Assembly: GCA_032158125.1 (NCBI GenBank)
Contig: JASKOT010000035.1
Span: 1 to 64,000, forward strand
Length of the DNA stretch: 64,000 nt
DNA from: Papiliotrema nemorosa
Taxonomy: Eukaryota; Basidiomycota; Tremellomycetes; Tremellales; Rhynchogastremaceae
Direction of reading: 5' to 3'
Below, one piece after another: positions 34,588-44,506 of this stretch. The stretch's first letter is position 1. The number at the start of each line of letters is the position of its first letter. The translations under genes and the position numbers were made by a program. A model generated the notes under the pieces. That model saw only the letters and a list, made by a program, of their open reading frames with translations. It ran no database searches and was not told the DNA's origin.

Positions 34588-35918
34588 CTACAAATACGCC
34601 CTGACCAACCCTTTGCTGGCCTCGACACCCATGTTCTTGGCGAGCGAATCGACCATTCCACCGAGAACGACCAACTCCAATCGGTTGGGCTCTTTACTGC
34701 CTCCTCGCCATTCGGGTATACTTGGCAACTCTGCCAACCCCTGCTTCTTCCTTCGCACATTCTCCTCTTCTCGATCTTTGACCAATGATTCATGTCTCTG
34801 TTTCTCCCTGACGAGGTTTCGTTGGAGATATGCGACATTGTTGTTCTCTGATGCGTGGAGGGTGAGCGCGTCGAGAGTGTTGGAGAGGTAAGCGGGGAGA
34901 GAGGTGGGGAGGGGGTTGTTCAGATTGGAGAAGGTCTTGGGTAGGGAGACGGGAGGAGGGAGGAGAGAGCTCGATGATGATGCGGAGGGGGCGGAGGTGG
35001 AGAGAGAAGTGAGAAGAGCAGCGAGAAGAGCCGGGTTGGAGATGACCACGGGCAGCGAGGAGAGCATGGTCGCAGAGGTGATCTTGTTCTCTGTCAAGCT
35101 GATCGTCAGCGGACATCCTCAAGTTGGCATGAGGCGATATAGGAGTTGAGAGCGTCTCGACTCACGCAACGGTATCCCATCGACCACCTTTGGCAGCTTC
35201 TCTCGCACCATCCGTCAACCTGTACGCCTTGACAGCGACGTCTCCAGCATTGACACCAGCCGACAAGTCGTGCACCACCACCACACCTTTTCCTCTCTTT
35301 GTGACACTCTCAACGGCTCTCAATGCATCGATAGCAGCTCGAGTGACGTATCCCCCATTGTGCGTCGAGAGGTAGATACCGACCGGTGAATCGGGTGTGG
35401 AGACTTCTCGGAGATGTTGCAACAATTTGGCAGAGTATCCATTCGGACCAAGGTTGGTCTCCCCTGGAGGCAGGGCGAAACAATCTTCCACTTCTAATGT
35501 CCCATCGAGGTCCAGACCGAGGATGATACCCAATGCGTCGGTCTTGGAGGAGAGTTCAGTGGTAGGAGGGGGGTTTCGGTCTTGTTGTAAAGATGCAGAA
35601 GGAGGAGCGGGGAGTTCGTCGGTGGAGTGTTTGAGGATTTTCAGCAGGACCTGGTGATTCAGCAGATGTCCATAGCGAAAGAGAAGCCATGTCGCAACTT
35701 CGCAGCATGCGGGTTGAGAGGGAAAATGTAGAATTCGCTCATGAGAGACTCACCAGAGAGCTCAACTGCACCCTCTCGATATCCCTACTCGCGTCCACAT
35801 CAACAACACCTTCCAGCCTTTGCGGGACTTTGACGGCCTGATGCGAGGTGTCGGTGTTTTGTTTGACGACAGGTGCAGCGGGCAACGAAGCTGCCAATGC
35901 AGCTGCCATGGAGGTCAT
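34588..35918 (-). CDS. eif3h: Eukaryotic translation initiation factor 3 subunit H
   Basis: This is a component of the eIF3 complex in translation initiation, an MPN-fold scaffold subunit without isopeptidase activity. ATG 35918 lies in a strong context (CCCACCATGACC). After an Ala-rich leader the MPN domain begins with IERVQLSSLVLLKILKHST and LGIILGLDLDGTLEVEDCFA, continues with IYLSTHNGGYVTRAAIDALR, and lacks a catalytic JAMM motif, as expected. A second half carries LSSLPVVISNPALLAALLTS, a charged coiled region (LVREKQRHESLVKDREEENV) and the C-terminal LVVLGGMVDSLAKNMGVEAS. Introns lie near 35655-35755 and 35098-35165. It is the first clearly housekeeping gene from the telomere. Confidence 0.86.
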
Positions 35919-36365
35919 GGTGGGCGACTCTTTTATCGATCTTTTCGCCAATGTCGTTCGTGTGATTCCAGTAGCGTTTTTTTCTGCACCCTATTCTTGT
36001 TCAGAATCTCCGAATTGTCAGTGTCGTCGTTGTGGTCGTCGTCAACGTCGACTGTAGTCACTCTAAGTACAAGTTGAACAAAAACGCGAAGTCCCTCTCG
36101 GCGTTATAGAAGTGGGTGGCGACTAGAACTCGGCGTTATAATTCATAGGCGCAGGTCAAGGAGCATGTGGCACTTTACCTCTTTAGTATGATCCCTATCA
36201 CATCGAATGGTATGCAGTAGAGTATTGTATTGTATATCGAGCTCCAATTCACTCTAATGTAGATTAAGATTCTCTAATACCTTTCTCGACGGTCTCTTGG
36301 TGATGTGTTTCGATAGAGTGTTTTTTACGAAGAAACCCTTCCATCTACTGCGACCCCACGCAGAC
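35919..36365. other. Intergenic region, eIF3h promoter
   Basis: No gene. A 12-base direct repeat, CTCGGCGTTATA, occurs twice about 36 bases apart (near 36093 and 36129), 175-210 bases upstream of the eIF3h start; it could be a regulatory element. Confidence 0.4.
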
Positions 36366-38172
36366 CTACTTGGCCTCGACGTACGCTCGGAACACCTCCA
36401 ATCCCTCTTCACTTGCCCACTCGACTTGGACTTCTGCACCGAGGAAGACCACGTCTCCCTTCTCCACTTCGACCACATCCTCGCCCTCTTGTCCCCAGCT
36501 GACTTTACCCTTGCCCGACGTGACGACGGCAATACTGGGTCCTTCAATAGCCCTCTGCTGATCCTCCTTCTTGTTCTCGTCGAGTTTAGTGTGGTACACT
36601 GAGAACTCGTCGATTGGGGGATCGTACAGTAACGTGGCATCGCTGATCGTTTCGGGTCTCAAGAGTTGTTTCGATCCCGGTCCAGGTTCGTACGTCAACA
36701 TTTCGACCAGCGTCTCGACATCTCGCAATTTGGGCGTAAGACCGGCTCGGACGACATTATCAGATTGTGCCATGCACTCGATGATGTCTGGTCCTTAGTA
36801 CTGATTTTACAGGTCGTCATTCTATAGCTCACCGCCTGAAATATACGCATGAGGCATGTCGGCGCCCAAGAATGCCGCTTCTCCCGGTTTGAGCTGGACG
36901 ACATTGAGCACAAACACACACAGTACCCCCACATCGTCCGGGTACTGTTCATTGAGCGTCTTGATCAGATCCACCAGATCCTTCTCATTCTCCTTGACGT
37001 CGCCCTCTTCGAATCGCTTCAACAAGGAGGCAATGGCATCTTTGACCTGGGCCTCGGTGGCATTCATGAGCGCGCCAAAGATCTGTTTGAGGAGATCTTG
37101 CTGGTCGGCTGTGGGAGCAGCGATGGTCGGTGTGAAGAGGAGAGGTTCAGGTGGTCGAGTGTCAGGTAGGAGCAGGGAAGAGGCGAGCTTGGATGTGAGC
37201 TCGGAGGGGATGATGGTTTCCAGCTCGGGCGTGGACAAGAGGTGAAGGAGTAGAGTGGGAAGGGGGAGGAAGTTGAGGAAGGCGTTGAAGGGTGTGAGAG
37301 CGATGGCCATCTCGGGCTTGTGGTTGGGGTCTGGACATTAGCACCACGTCTATAGCGAGTTGAGATGCAGGTCACGGCGGGGGCAAGTGGTCAGTCTGCT
37401 ATCGCTCGCACCTGCACACAATCCTTGGAGGATGCTGCCTGTGTCTGAACCGGTCATAGCAGGACGAACAAGCCGCACCCAGGCCATCACTCACCCTTGT
37501 AGACATCCCCTCGTTCTCGATGCAGCCTCTCCGCCAGCGTCTTATTCGGGTGAGCCTGGATACTCAATGCCGTGCCGATAGACAAGACCTTGAACAAGAA
37601 TGGTAATGAGCCATCTTTCGAATCTGGGAATTGTTTGGCAATCTTGTCTCCGATAAGAGCCGGGTTGGAAGCGAGGATAGAGGTGAGTGGGGTGTTGTCG
37701 ACCTTGGACGGGAGAGTGGGATGGGTTCCCATCCATAGCTGGAATGTTAGCTAGCCTTCACGAGTCGAGACCGGTGAGAACAGGGAGGAGTATCTATCAG
37801 CTAATCAAGGGTGCTGATGGACCGTAGGGTGTTATGGGAGACAGAGGGGAATGGATGATGACATGGCCCAGTGCAAGCCCAAGCTATGCCATGACCACCA
37901 TGAGACGCCCAAAGTGAGCTGCAATACTCGAGAGTGCGCGAGATTGGGAGTGATGGGGCTATCCATCGCAGACAACGCGATACACTGTGTCAAAGGCGTT
38001 TGTCCCCCTCACTGACCTCGGCGTACGTCTTGTCCTCATCCACGGTGAAATCATCCCCAATGGATTTCGTAGCGAGTTGAGCAGCCAACGAGCTCGAACC
38101 CTTTTTCCCCCAAGCATAGTCCTGGATACCCGGGGTGATTTTGAACACTGGAGCTTGCGCTTGAGTCGACAT
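36366..38172 (-). CDS. MAN1: Mannose-6-phosphate isomerase, class I
   Basis: This enzyme interconverts fructose-6-phosphate and mannose-6-phosphate, feeding GDP-mannose for glycosylation and capsule. ATG 38172. Family segments: [19 protein letters not shown] at the start, DEDKTYAE joined to LWMGTHP across an unusually long intron (about 37737-38015), [20 protein letters not shown] (PMI signature with zinc ligands), [35 protein letters not shown] and [16 protein letters not shown]. All zinc-binding and catalytic elements are present. The C-terminal cupin portion ends at 36366. About 450 residues in four exons. It supplies the substrate pathway for mannosyltransferases such as the CMT1-like one at 10.6 kb, though no linkage of regulation is implied. 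Confidence 0.95.
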
Positions 38173-38657
38173 GACGCGTGGTGGAATGTAAAGTGCAAGG
38201 TGAGACCAAGAGGAGAAGGTGAGAAACGCGCTGGGGCATCGGCACGTGTGGGACGTGGGATCGGCAGTCAGCGGCACAAGGGACGCTTCTCTCAAGGCAA
38301 CACAGGACAGCAGCTTGCAGCTATGCCGAGCTGTATGGGCAGGAAGGTACTCGGAGGGAATGGCCCCTAGCAGCTTTGCATGATATGCATCATAGATATC
38401 GATGCCCGGGGTATCATCTCCGTTGGCCTGGTAGACCATCCTCCGCTCAAATAGTTATACAAGCGCCTCACTGCTCCGATCCGATCCTCCTCGGGCGGAT
38501 CACTCGGCCATTCATCCTCGATAAGTTGGCTCTATCGCTGTCAACTCCTCCCATCTATGGCTTAAGCCTCTCCGACAGGGACACCATATGGCGAAGCAGC
38601 AGGAACACTGCGAGTCAGCATCACCGCTCTGACATACATATCAGGACCCGAGTCGAC
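38173..38657. other. Intergenic region, isomerase promoter
   Basis: 485 bases with no gene recognised, between two tandem minus-strand genes. Confidence 0.5.
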
Positions 38658-39192
38658 TCACAATTTGTTCTTCCTGATGGGCACTTCTGGTCTCTGCGCA
38701 TCGTCCATCAGAATCTTCTCCTTGGAAACCCGCATGGACGAATCCAAATAAGCATCTCCTCTACTGATCAAACTCTCCCTAGACTCCATCAACCCGGCAA
38801 TCTTCCTCGTCAACCATGGCATTTTCGCATCTGATGCTAGCTTGTCGAAAGCCTCAGGGTCGAGAGATGGAGATGCGAGTTGTTTAGGGGTTTCAGGGAG
38901 GAAACGGTATCCTACGATGGCGATGGCTGTCGCGGCGTAGAATTTGATGAACGGTCGAGAGAACCAGGCTATATGTGAGTTCAAATTGCTCCTCAAGCTA
39001 CGCTGTAAGCTCACTCTCGTGGGTCTGAGTGTCATCTGGACCGGCAGAGGAGTGGTGGTGGTGATCATCGTGGTGAGCGTCTCCTGCGGCTGCTTTGGTC
39101 GATGAAGACGAGGCGATGCTTCGAGCAGCGTAGAAGCTTCTCGTCCTCGCAAGGGATGCTGCTGGTCGGTACACTGATTGACGAAGCGACAT
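38658..39192 (-). CDS. Small mitochondrial single-span protein, unrecognised
   Basis: ATG 39192 begins an Arg/Ser-rich, acid-poor leader (RPAASLARTRSFYAARSIAS) typical of a mitochondrial presequence, then a His-rich stretch (HHDDHHHHSS). One intron (about 38970-39014) joins THE to TWFSRPFIKFY. A single membrane helix follows (FYAATAIAIVGYRFLP), then about 75 soluble residues with a charged C-terminus ending at 38658. About 160 residues in all. The plan resembles accessory subunits of inner-membrane respiratory complexes in fungi, but I cannot name a family. It is divergent from the Rac-type GTPase. Confidence 0.66.
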
Positions 39193-39849
39193 GGTGAGTG
39201 TGTTGAGCAGTCGCTATAGGTCGATGCAAGAGAAGAGTGACGAGAGGGAGGAAGGAAGAAGCGGCGTTATCCGGCGATATCTTGAGTGTGGCAGCTGAGC
39301 CCGTAGTATCGACTGGCACCGCTCCCTCTCGACGCTCATCCATGCAAGGGTGGTGGGCTCACACTGGCACAGGAGCATGCAACAGACCAAGGTCATTACT
39401 CTCCATGCATGAAAGGGGGATGAGGTGAGAGTGTGGGTGACTAACCGTGATGGAGAGAAAGGGCCCCCCCCTTTTCGGTGCCTAAGTGTTCCCCCACTCT
39501 ACGCGTTTTTGGGCAAATGTATAGATCTACCTCTGTATCACTCTTGTATAAACCCCCTCGCTCATCTTCCGTGGACGCAAGCACTTTTGCGGGTTAAGAT
39601 TCGTGTGTCTCTGCATCTTGAGAGTGTTTTGAGGAAAAATCAGCTTGTAGCGAGAAGGACGAGCAAACTAACGAGGTGAGACAATACACCGACCTGGTCC
39701 CATATGCACCAAAGATGGGCTGACGATAGTCGGTTGCACAACTCGAGTAAACAAAAGTCTGCATATCATACATCGTCTCGATCGGATAACATCGCATTGC
39801 CTACCTGGTCGGCAGAAATATATATATTACATCCGAACGCGAACGGACG
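39193..39849. promoter_or_regulatory. Divergent promoter, mitochondrial protein and Rac GTPase
   Basis: 657 bases with no gene. It contains a homopolymer stretch (GGGG then eight C's near 39461-39472) and a CATGCATG element at 39404-39411. T-rich tracts lie nearer the GTPase. Confidence 0.45.
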
Positions 39850-41057
39850 ATGAATCAGCACACTCAAAGTATAAAGTGTGAGACTTCCGTCTTTGCGAGG
39901 TGTGACCATCCCTAATGTCGCAGGTGTCGTCGTAGGAGATGGAGCTGTCGGAAAGGTCAGTCGCCGGGATCCCCACCTCATGTAGATGACTATGAGAGCT
40001 CGTGTGGGACGAGTGGAATGGACGACTGACTTGTCCAGACTTGCTTGTTGATATCATACACCACGAATGCTTTCCCGGGAGAGTAAGTACAGCCCATCGC
40101 TCATGATCCCCTCTCAATTTCTCCCTTCTCTATGTGTGATCCCCCTACTAATACGGCAGATACGTGCCCACAGGTCAGTGTAGTCATGCCACCTTTCGCC
40201 TTATTAACCGTCCCCCCTAGCCAAGTTCATCTTGGGCGATATCTCCTCAGGCAGTCCATAATCTGACAGTCTAGTCTTCGACAACTACTCCGCTTCGGTC
40301 TTAGTCGACGGCCGGCCAGTCTCGCTCGGTCTATGGGATACCGCCGGTCAAGAGGATTACGAGTGAGTGGCCATTACAGCCCCTGTCCATACTCCTTGAC
40401 CCGTGTTCTGAATACGTGTGTAATGCTCAAGTAGCTGACACACTGTCCAGTCGTTTACGACCTCTATCTTACCCGCAAACAGACGTATTTTTGGTCTGCT
40501 TCTCCGTCGTCTCCCCTCCTTCATTCGAAAATATCAGAACTGTACGTCCCTCTCTCCTCCCGCTTAGCTATACGCTGACTAGCCATCAGAAAGTAAGCTT
40601 GACTTTGATTTTGGCTTCACCGAGTGTCCTCCAGGATAGAAGATAGGTGATAGATGCTCATGTCTTTAGTGGATCCCTGAAATAACGCACCACGCTCCGA
40701 ATGTCCCTATTATCCTCGTCGGCACCAAGCTTGATCTCCGCGAAGACCCCGTGACTCTACAACGACTGAGAGAGAGGAGGTTCGCACCGATCACATATGC
40801 CATGGGAGCTGGATGTGCGAGAGAGATCGGTGCGGTAAAGTACCTCGAGGCGAGTTCCAAGACGTGAGTCTCAGCTCCTTCAATCTTTTAAACAAACTTG
40901 CTCAGGAAGCGAGTCGGGGTGATGTGCTGATTATCTCAGGCAAAAAGGCTTGAAGACCGTCTTTGACGAAGCTATCCGAGTTGTTCTCGCCCCTCACAGT
41001 GATAGAGCCAATGGAGTAGGAAAGAAAAAGACCAAGAAGAGCTGTGTCATCTTGTAA
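39850..41057 (+). CDS. RAC1: Rho-family small GTPase, Rac type
   Basis: This membrane-bound molecular switch controls actin and polarised growth. ATG 39850. Spliced, it begins MNQHTQSIK then [11 protein letters not shown] (P-loop), [20 protein letters not shown] with FDNYSA (effector loop), [15 protein letters not shown] (switch II), [10 protein letters not shown] (guanine specificity) and ends in a polybasic KKKTKKS plus CVIL, a geranylgeranylation-type CaaX. The wording [34 protein letters not shown] and [11 protein letters not shown] fits Rac rather than Cdc42 or Rho1. The gene is split by at least seven introns. One coding piece, the Lys codon between NIRT and WIPEI, is supplied by a 3-base microexon at 40590-40592. 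The stop is at 41055-41057. Confidence 0.92.
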
Positions 41058-41455
41058 CGATACAGCTCATGGTCGGCTGAAGGAGGAGATGAAGATGGGG
41101 AATTAGAGGCGACAGCTTGTCAGGTCTTGGCATTGTCTATCGCCTGTTGGGCCGAGGGTGTCGATGTCGGCACCAAAAGGTGGTAGTAGATATCGCGAGT
41201 AGAATCAATGTTGTAGATAGTAGATGACATTTCTTGGATCAACGAAGGTTGAAAATTGAGCGTGCGTTCGGTCTATTTAGTATGGCGTATGTGAGTCATA
41301 CCGCGACTGGCAGTGTGACTTCCGGTCATACGCTTCATGCGTTTCCAGAGTCCTCCCGAAGCTTGCATCCCTTTCAGTCCGCCCACATACACACGCAGAC
41401 TGGGCGGCCTGAGCCTCGCTATTCGTTGCATTTCGTTGGAGAATGTGTGAAAGAC
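41058..41455. other. Convergent 3' region
   Basis: 398 bases between the stop codons of the Rac GTPase and the FAM210-like gene. No gene; it should hold both 3' UTRs. Confidence 0.5.
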
Positions 41456-42400
41456 TCAAGGCTTCTCCCTCTGAGCTACCGCCTTGACTCGTTCCGAGGC
41501 GTCCTTGATCTTGCCTTGGGCGTGAGTTGCAGCTCGACCAAAACCGCCCTGGACATTAGCATCCACCTTCGACAATAGATTGCCCCGTTGATGATCGTCA
41601 GAAACACTGGCAAGACGAGATAGGATGGAGGGACACAAGAATGGACTCACCTTTCCAATCCACCCTCTCCTGGTCAACCACCCTACAACCTTTGGTGTCC
41701 AAGCGACTGTCAATCCCGCTCTGAAAGGCAAAAGGGCAGTCTTGTGTATAGCATAAGCCAATACAGCTTCAGCCCAAAAAGTCCTACTGCCCCAATACCT
41801 CCCTTCCCCTTCTTTCTTCCCTCCATGCTCCTTTCTCTCCTTTTCCGCCTGACGCTTTTCCTCTTCTTTCTTCTGTGCATCTTCCCGAGCCATAGTATCC
41901 GCTGTCGGGGTATCGTATCGCACGGATCTGTACGTGTGTAGGACGGACAACCAGAGTGGTTCGACGCGTTCTAGGCCGAGGGTATGGACGAGCAAGAATG
42001 AGAGGGAAAAGTCGACAGAGGATAAAGCAGTGTACATCCCCAAGGCGTACCAGCCGTATTTCTTGGATAGAGCTTTAAATTTGGCATATGCGCCTTTCGG
42101 TTCGGGCTCGGGTTGAGGACCTGAGCCTGAGTTGGGTCCGGATTGGCGAGAGGACGATTGGTCAGAGTGGTCAGAGGTCGGTGCCGAGGTGGAGTGGGAT
42201 ACAGGGGATGTCGAGTTAGGATTAGCGGTTGCCGTAGCGGTCGAGGCATACCGTCTCGTCACTGCTCGCAAGAAGTTGACTGGAGAGGGGGACTGTAATA
42301 TTTGCCGATGAAGATTACGAGCGGGGAGATGTTGGACAGTAAGCCTGGAAGGTCCACCCAAAGAACGGGCGATGGTCGGTGCTATCTTCGAAGTCGCCAT
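41456..42400 (-). CDS. Mitochondrial FAM210/DUF1279-domain membrane protein
   Basis: ATG 42400 sits in a good context (ACCACCATGGCG). The leader is rich in Arg and Ser (LPARNLHRQ, AVTRRYAST), a mitochondrial presequence. The DUF1279 domain (PF06916) follows a Pro/Ser-rich linker: AYAKFKALSKKYGWYALGM, TALSSVDFSLSFLLVHTLGL. A charged coiled stretch of Lys/Glu (MAREDAQKKEEEKRQAEKER) interrupts the domain, then WAEAVLAYAIHKTALLPFR and TPKVVGWLTRRGW complete it. One intron (about 41574-41653) precedes the last exon, which ends at 41456. About 290 residues. Related human FAM210 proteins act in mitochondrial protein synthesis; the fungal role is less clear. Confidence 0.85.
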   Translation of the reverse strand: MATSKIAPTIARSLGGPSRLTVQHLPARNLHRQILQSPSPVNFLRAVTRRYASTATATANPNSTSPVSHSTSAPTSDHSDQSSSRQSGPNSGSGPQPEPEPKGAYAKFKALSKKYGWYALGMYTALSSVDFSLSFLLVHTLGLERVEPLWLSVLHTYRSVRYDTPTADTMAREDAQKKEEEKRQAEKERKEHGGKKEGEGRYWGSRTFWAEAVLAYAIHKTALLPFRAGLTVAWTPKVVGWLTRRGWIGKVSPFLCPSILSRLASVSDDHQRGNLLSKVDANVQGGFGRAATHAQGKIKDASERVKAVAQREKP

Positions 42401-42750
42401 GGTGGTTGAGCGGAGTGGCCTCAAATCTCCAGTAAACGTCAAAGATGCTGCTATTCAAACGAGCCACACAGAACTCCCACCTGGCGTGGTCGAGGCGATG
42501 CCGGGGGTGCAGTGATGGATGTCTCGAGAAGGGGGTGACGAGTGTTGTTCGGCAAGGAAAAAGGACACAGAAACTTCGACTTTTTGGTGGATGAAACGTG
42601 CACCACTCCAGCACCACCACCGATGACCACCGACACGGCGAGGACAACGATGCCCCGACGGTCAGATGGGACTCGCATAGGCGTTGATGACCCGATCCAG
42701 AGGTCATGCCATGCATCAGACATGACCATTGACGTGGCAGCAGCTGACTC
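42401..42750. other. Intergenic region, FAM210-like promoter
   Basis: 350 bases, no gene recognised. CA/CCACC-rich repeats near 42600-42625 look like low-complexity promoter sequence. Confidence 0.45.
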
Positions 42751-43883
42751 TCACTGAAGAGGCCAGAGCAGATCTTCATCCCTACTCAACCGTTCCAGAT
42801 TCTCCTTGGTCTTCTCCCACATGTTCCCCAATTGAGTATCAAACGAGTAGCCCGAGTGAGGCGTAAGAACCACCTCTGATCTCCCTTCCGTGCCCCATTG
42901 AGTCGTTCTCCAGGCAGAGTCCACAGGTAGAGGCTCGATATCAAACACATCCCCCGCGTACCCCCTTATCCTCCCCTTTCCCAAACATCCCAACAGCGCC
43001 TTTTCTTCCACTATAGGCCCTCTACTTGTATTCACCAAAAATGCCGAGGGTTTCATACTTTCCAGCTCTCCCGTAGATACAATACCTCGCGTACTATCCG
43101 CCAAGATGAGATGGATCGAAATCACATCGCTATTGCGAAACAATGTCTCCTTGTCGACCACTTGCACATCGCCAGTTTGCAGTCCCACCTCTTGAGCAGA
43201 CTGGTCCGCTCGTTCTTGGGTCAGATGAGGACTCCACGCGATGACTTTGAACCCAAAAGCCATCTTTGCGATTCTCGCTACGCCTATCCCGAGGTTCCCC
43301 AACCCCAATAAACCGAGAGTCAGGCCCGGGGTATAGGTGTTCAAAGGGAGAGCGTTCAGCCAGGATGGGGATTGAGTGACGATATTGTGGTCTCGGGGGA
43401 TGTTGCCGAGCAGAGAAAGGATCAAAGCCCACGTATGTTGCACCGTAGGGGTGTACCGCGGTGGTGTCTCTTTCCTGTTGGTCAGGATTCCTTCCCCACA
43501 TGTCTGTCTTTCATCCCAAGAATGGTGATCAGTACGTACGGTGCATCTCCATTAGGCGTTCCTACCACTTGTACACCTTTACTCTTGGCGTATTCAATAT
43601 CGATCCCCCTATTCCTCATTCCCGTCGTGAGGATAATCTTTAGATTAGGTAACCCGTCCAAGACCTCCTTGGTGATGGGAGTCCGTTCCCGCATAGTAAC
43701 AAGAACTTCATACTGGTTCAGTCTGTTTAGAAGACCCTGGAGATCCACAGACGGGAGGATGGTGTCTCTGTACACCGTAATGTCCAATGTGGAGGTCAAG
43801 TGGGAGATGTAGTGCGAAGAGAGGTTTTGATAATCGTCCAGAACCGCTACTTTTCGTCGGCGAGTGGTGATTGCGGATGTCAT
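42751..43883 (-). CDS. D-isomer-specific 2-hydroxyacid dehydrogenase
   Basis: This NAD(P)H-dependent oxidoreductase reduces 2-keto acids to D-2-hydroxyacids. ATG 43883. The substrate-binding half includes KVAVLDDYQNL, VTMRERTPITKEVLDGLPNL and ILTTGMRNRGID. One intron (about 43477-43540) separates GTPNGDAP from a second exon starting near PPRYTPTVQHTWALIL. The Rossmann half has GLLGLGNLGIGVARIAK (GxGxxG). The catalytic triad is visible: Arg in NTSRGPIVEE, Glu in DVFDIEPLP and His in VVLTPHSGY. About 355 residues, complete, stop at 42751. The subgroup with LDDYQ at the N-terminus is widespread in fungi and bacteria but its physiological substrate is usually unassigned. Confidence 0.92.
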
Positions 43884-44506
43884 AGTTTTCTGGGGAGCAA
43901 GATGTCAGTTGATGAAGTATGATCACCACGCCAGAGGAAGACGGTGAGATGAATCGCATCTGATAGTATAGTCGACGGTGAGTGGCATGGGTGATCTACA
44001 GCCATCGGCCAAATCCGAACAAGAGTCTCCAAGCTCCCCCATCCTCTGGTCCGTACCGCACGATTGAGCGAGCAATAGGTCCTGAGGTGCTGTCGATGCT
44101 GCAAAATTCTACCGATTGGGACCAGGGTGAGGTTATATCGCTGCGAACAAAGCTACCAAGGCAACGAGCTGAAACCTCCTAGAAGTGCAAAGATTGGACC
44201 GGACGGGAGCCAGAGTGGCTGGCAGATCCGCCGGCAAGGTGCACCAGACCCGGCCAGCAGTATGGGCATTTGAACATATGCGGTTTCATTCAGGCTTGGT
44301 TTATGCGAAAGGCTCTGGAAAAAGCCGCCGACAACGCAATCTCTGCGTCTACAAAGGCATGCTCTTATGGCCACTTGACCCCACTGATCCATTAACTGAC
44401 TGACTGACTTTTGTTTGACACGCCCTATGATCACCTCAAGCTACAAATCGCAGAATCTGGATCGCCCATTCCTTTCCCTTCAACTCCGACACACATCGCC
44501 CAACGA
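43884..44506. other. Intergenic region, dehydrogenase promoter
   Basis: 623 bases between tandem minus-strand genes. No gene or RNA recognised. Confidence 0.45.

Noticed and set aside
42315..42779. Minus-strand open frame of 154 codons between the FAM210-like and dehydrogenase genes
   Set aside because: It overlaps the FAM210-like start and the dehydrogenase end in another frame and shows no domain; the two neighbours are well supported.
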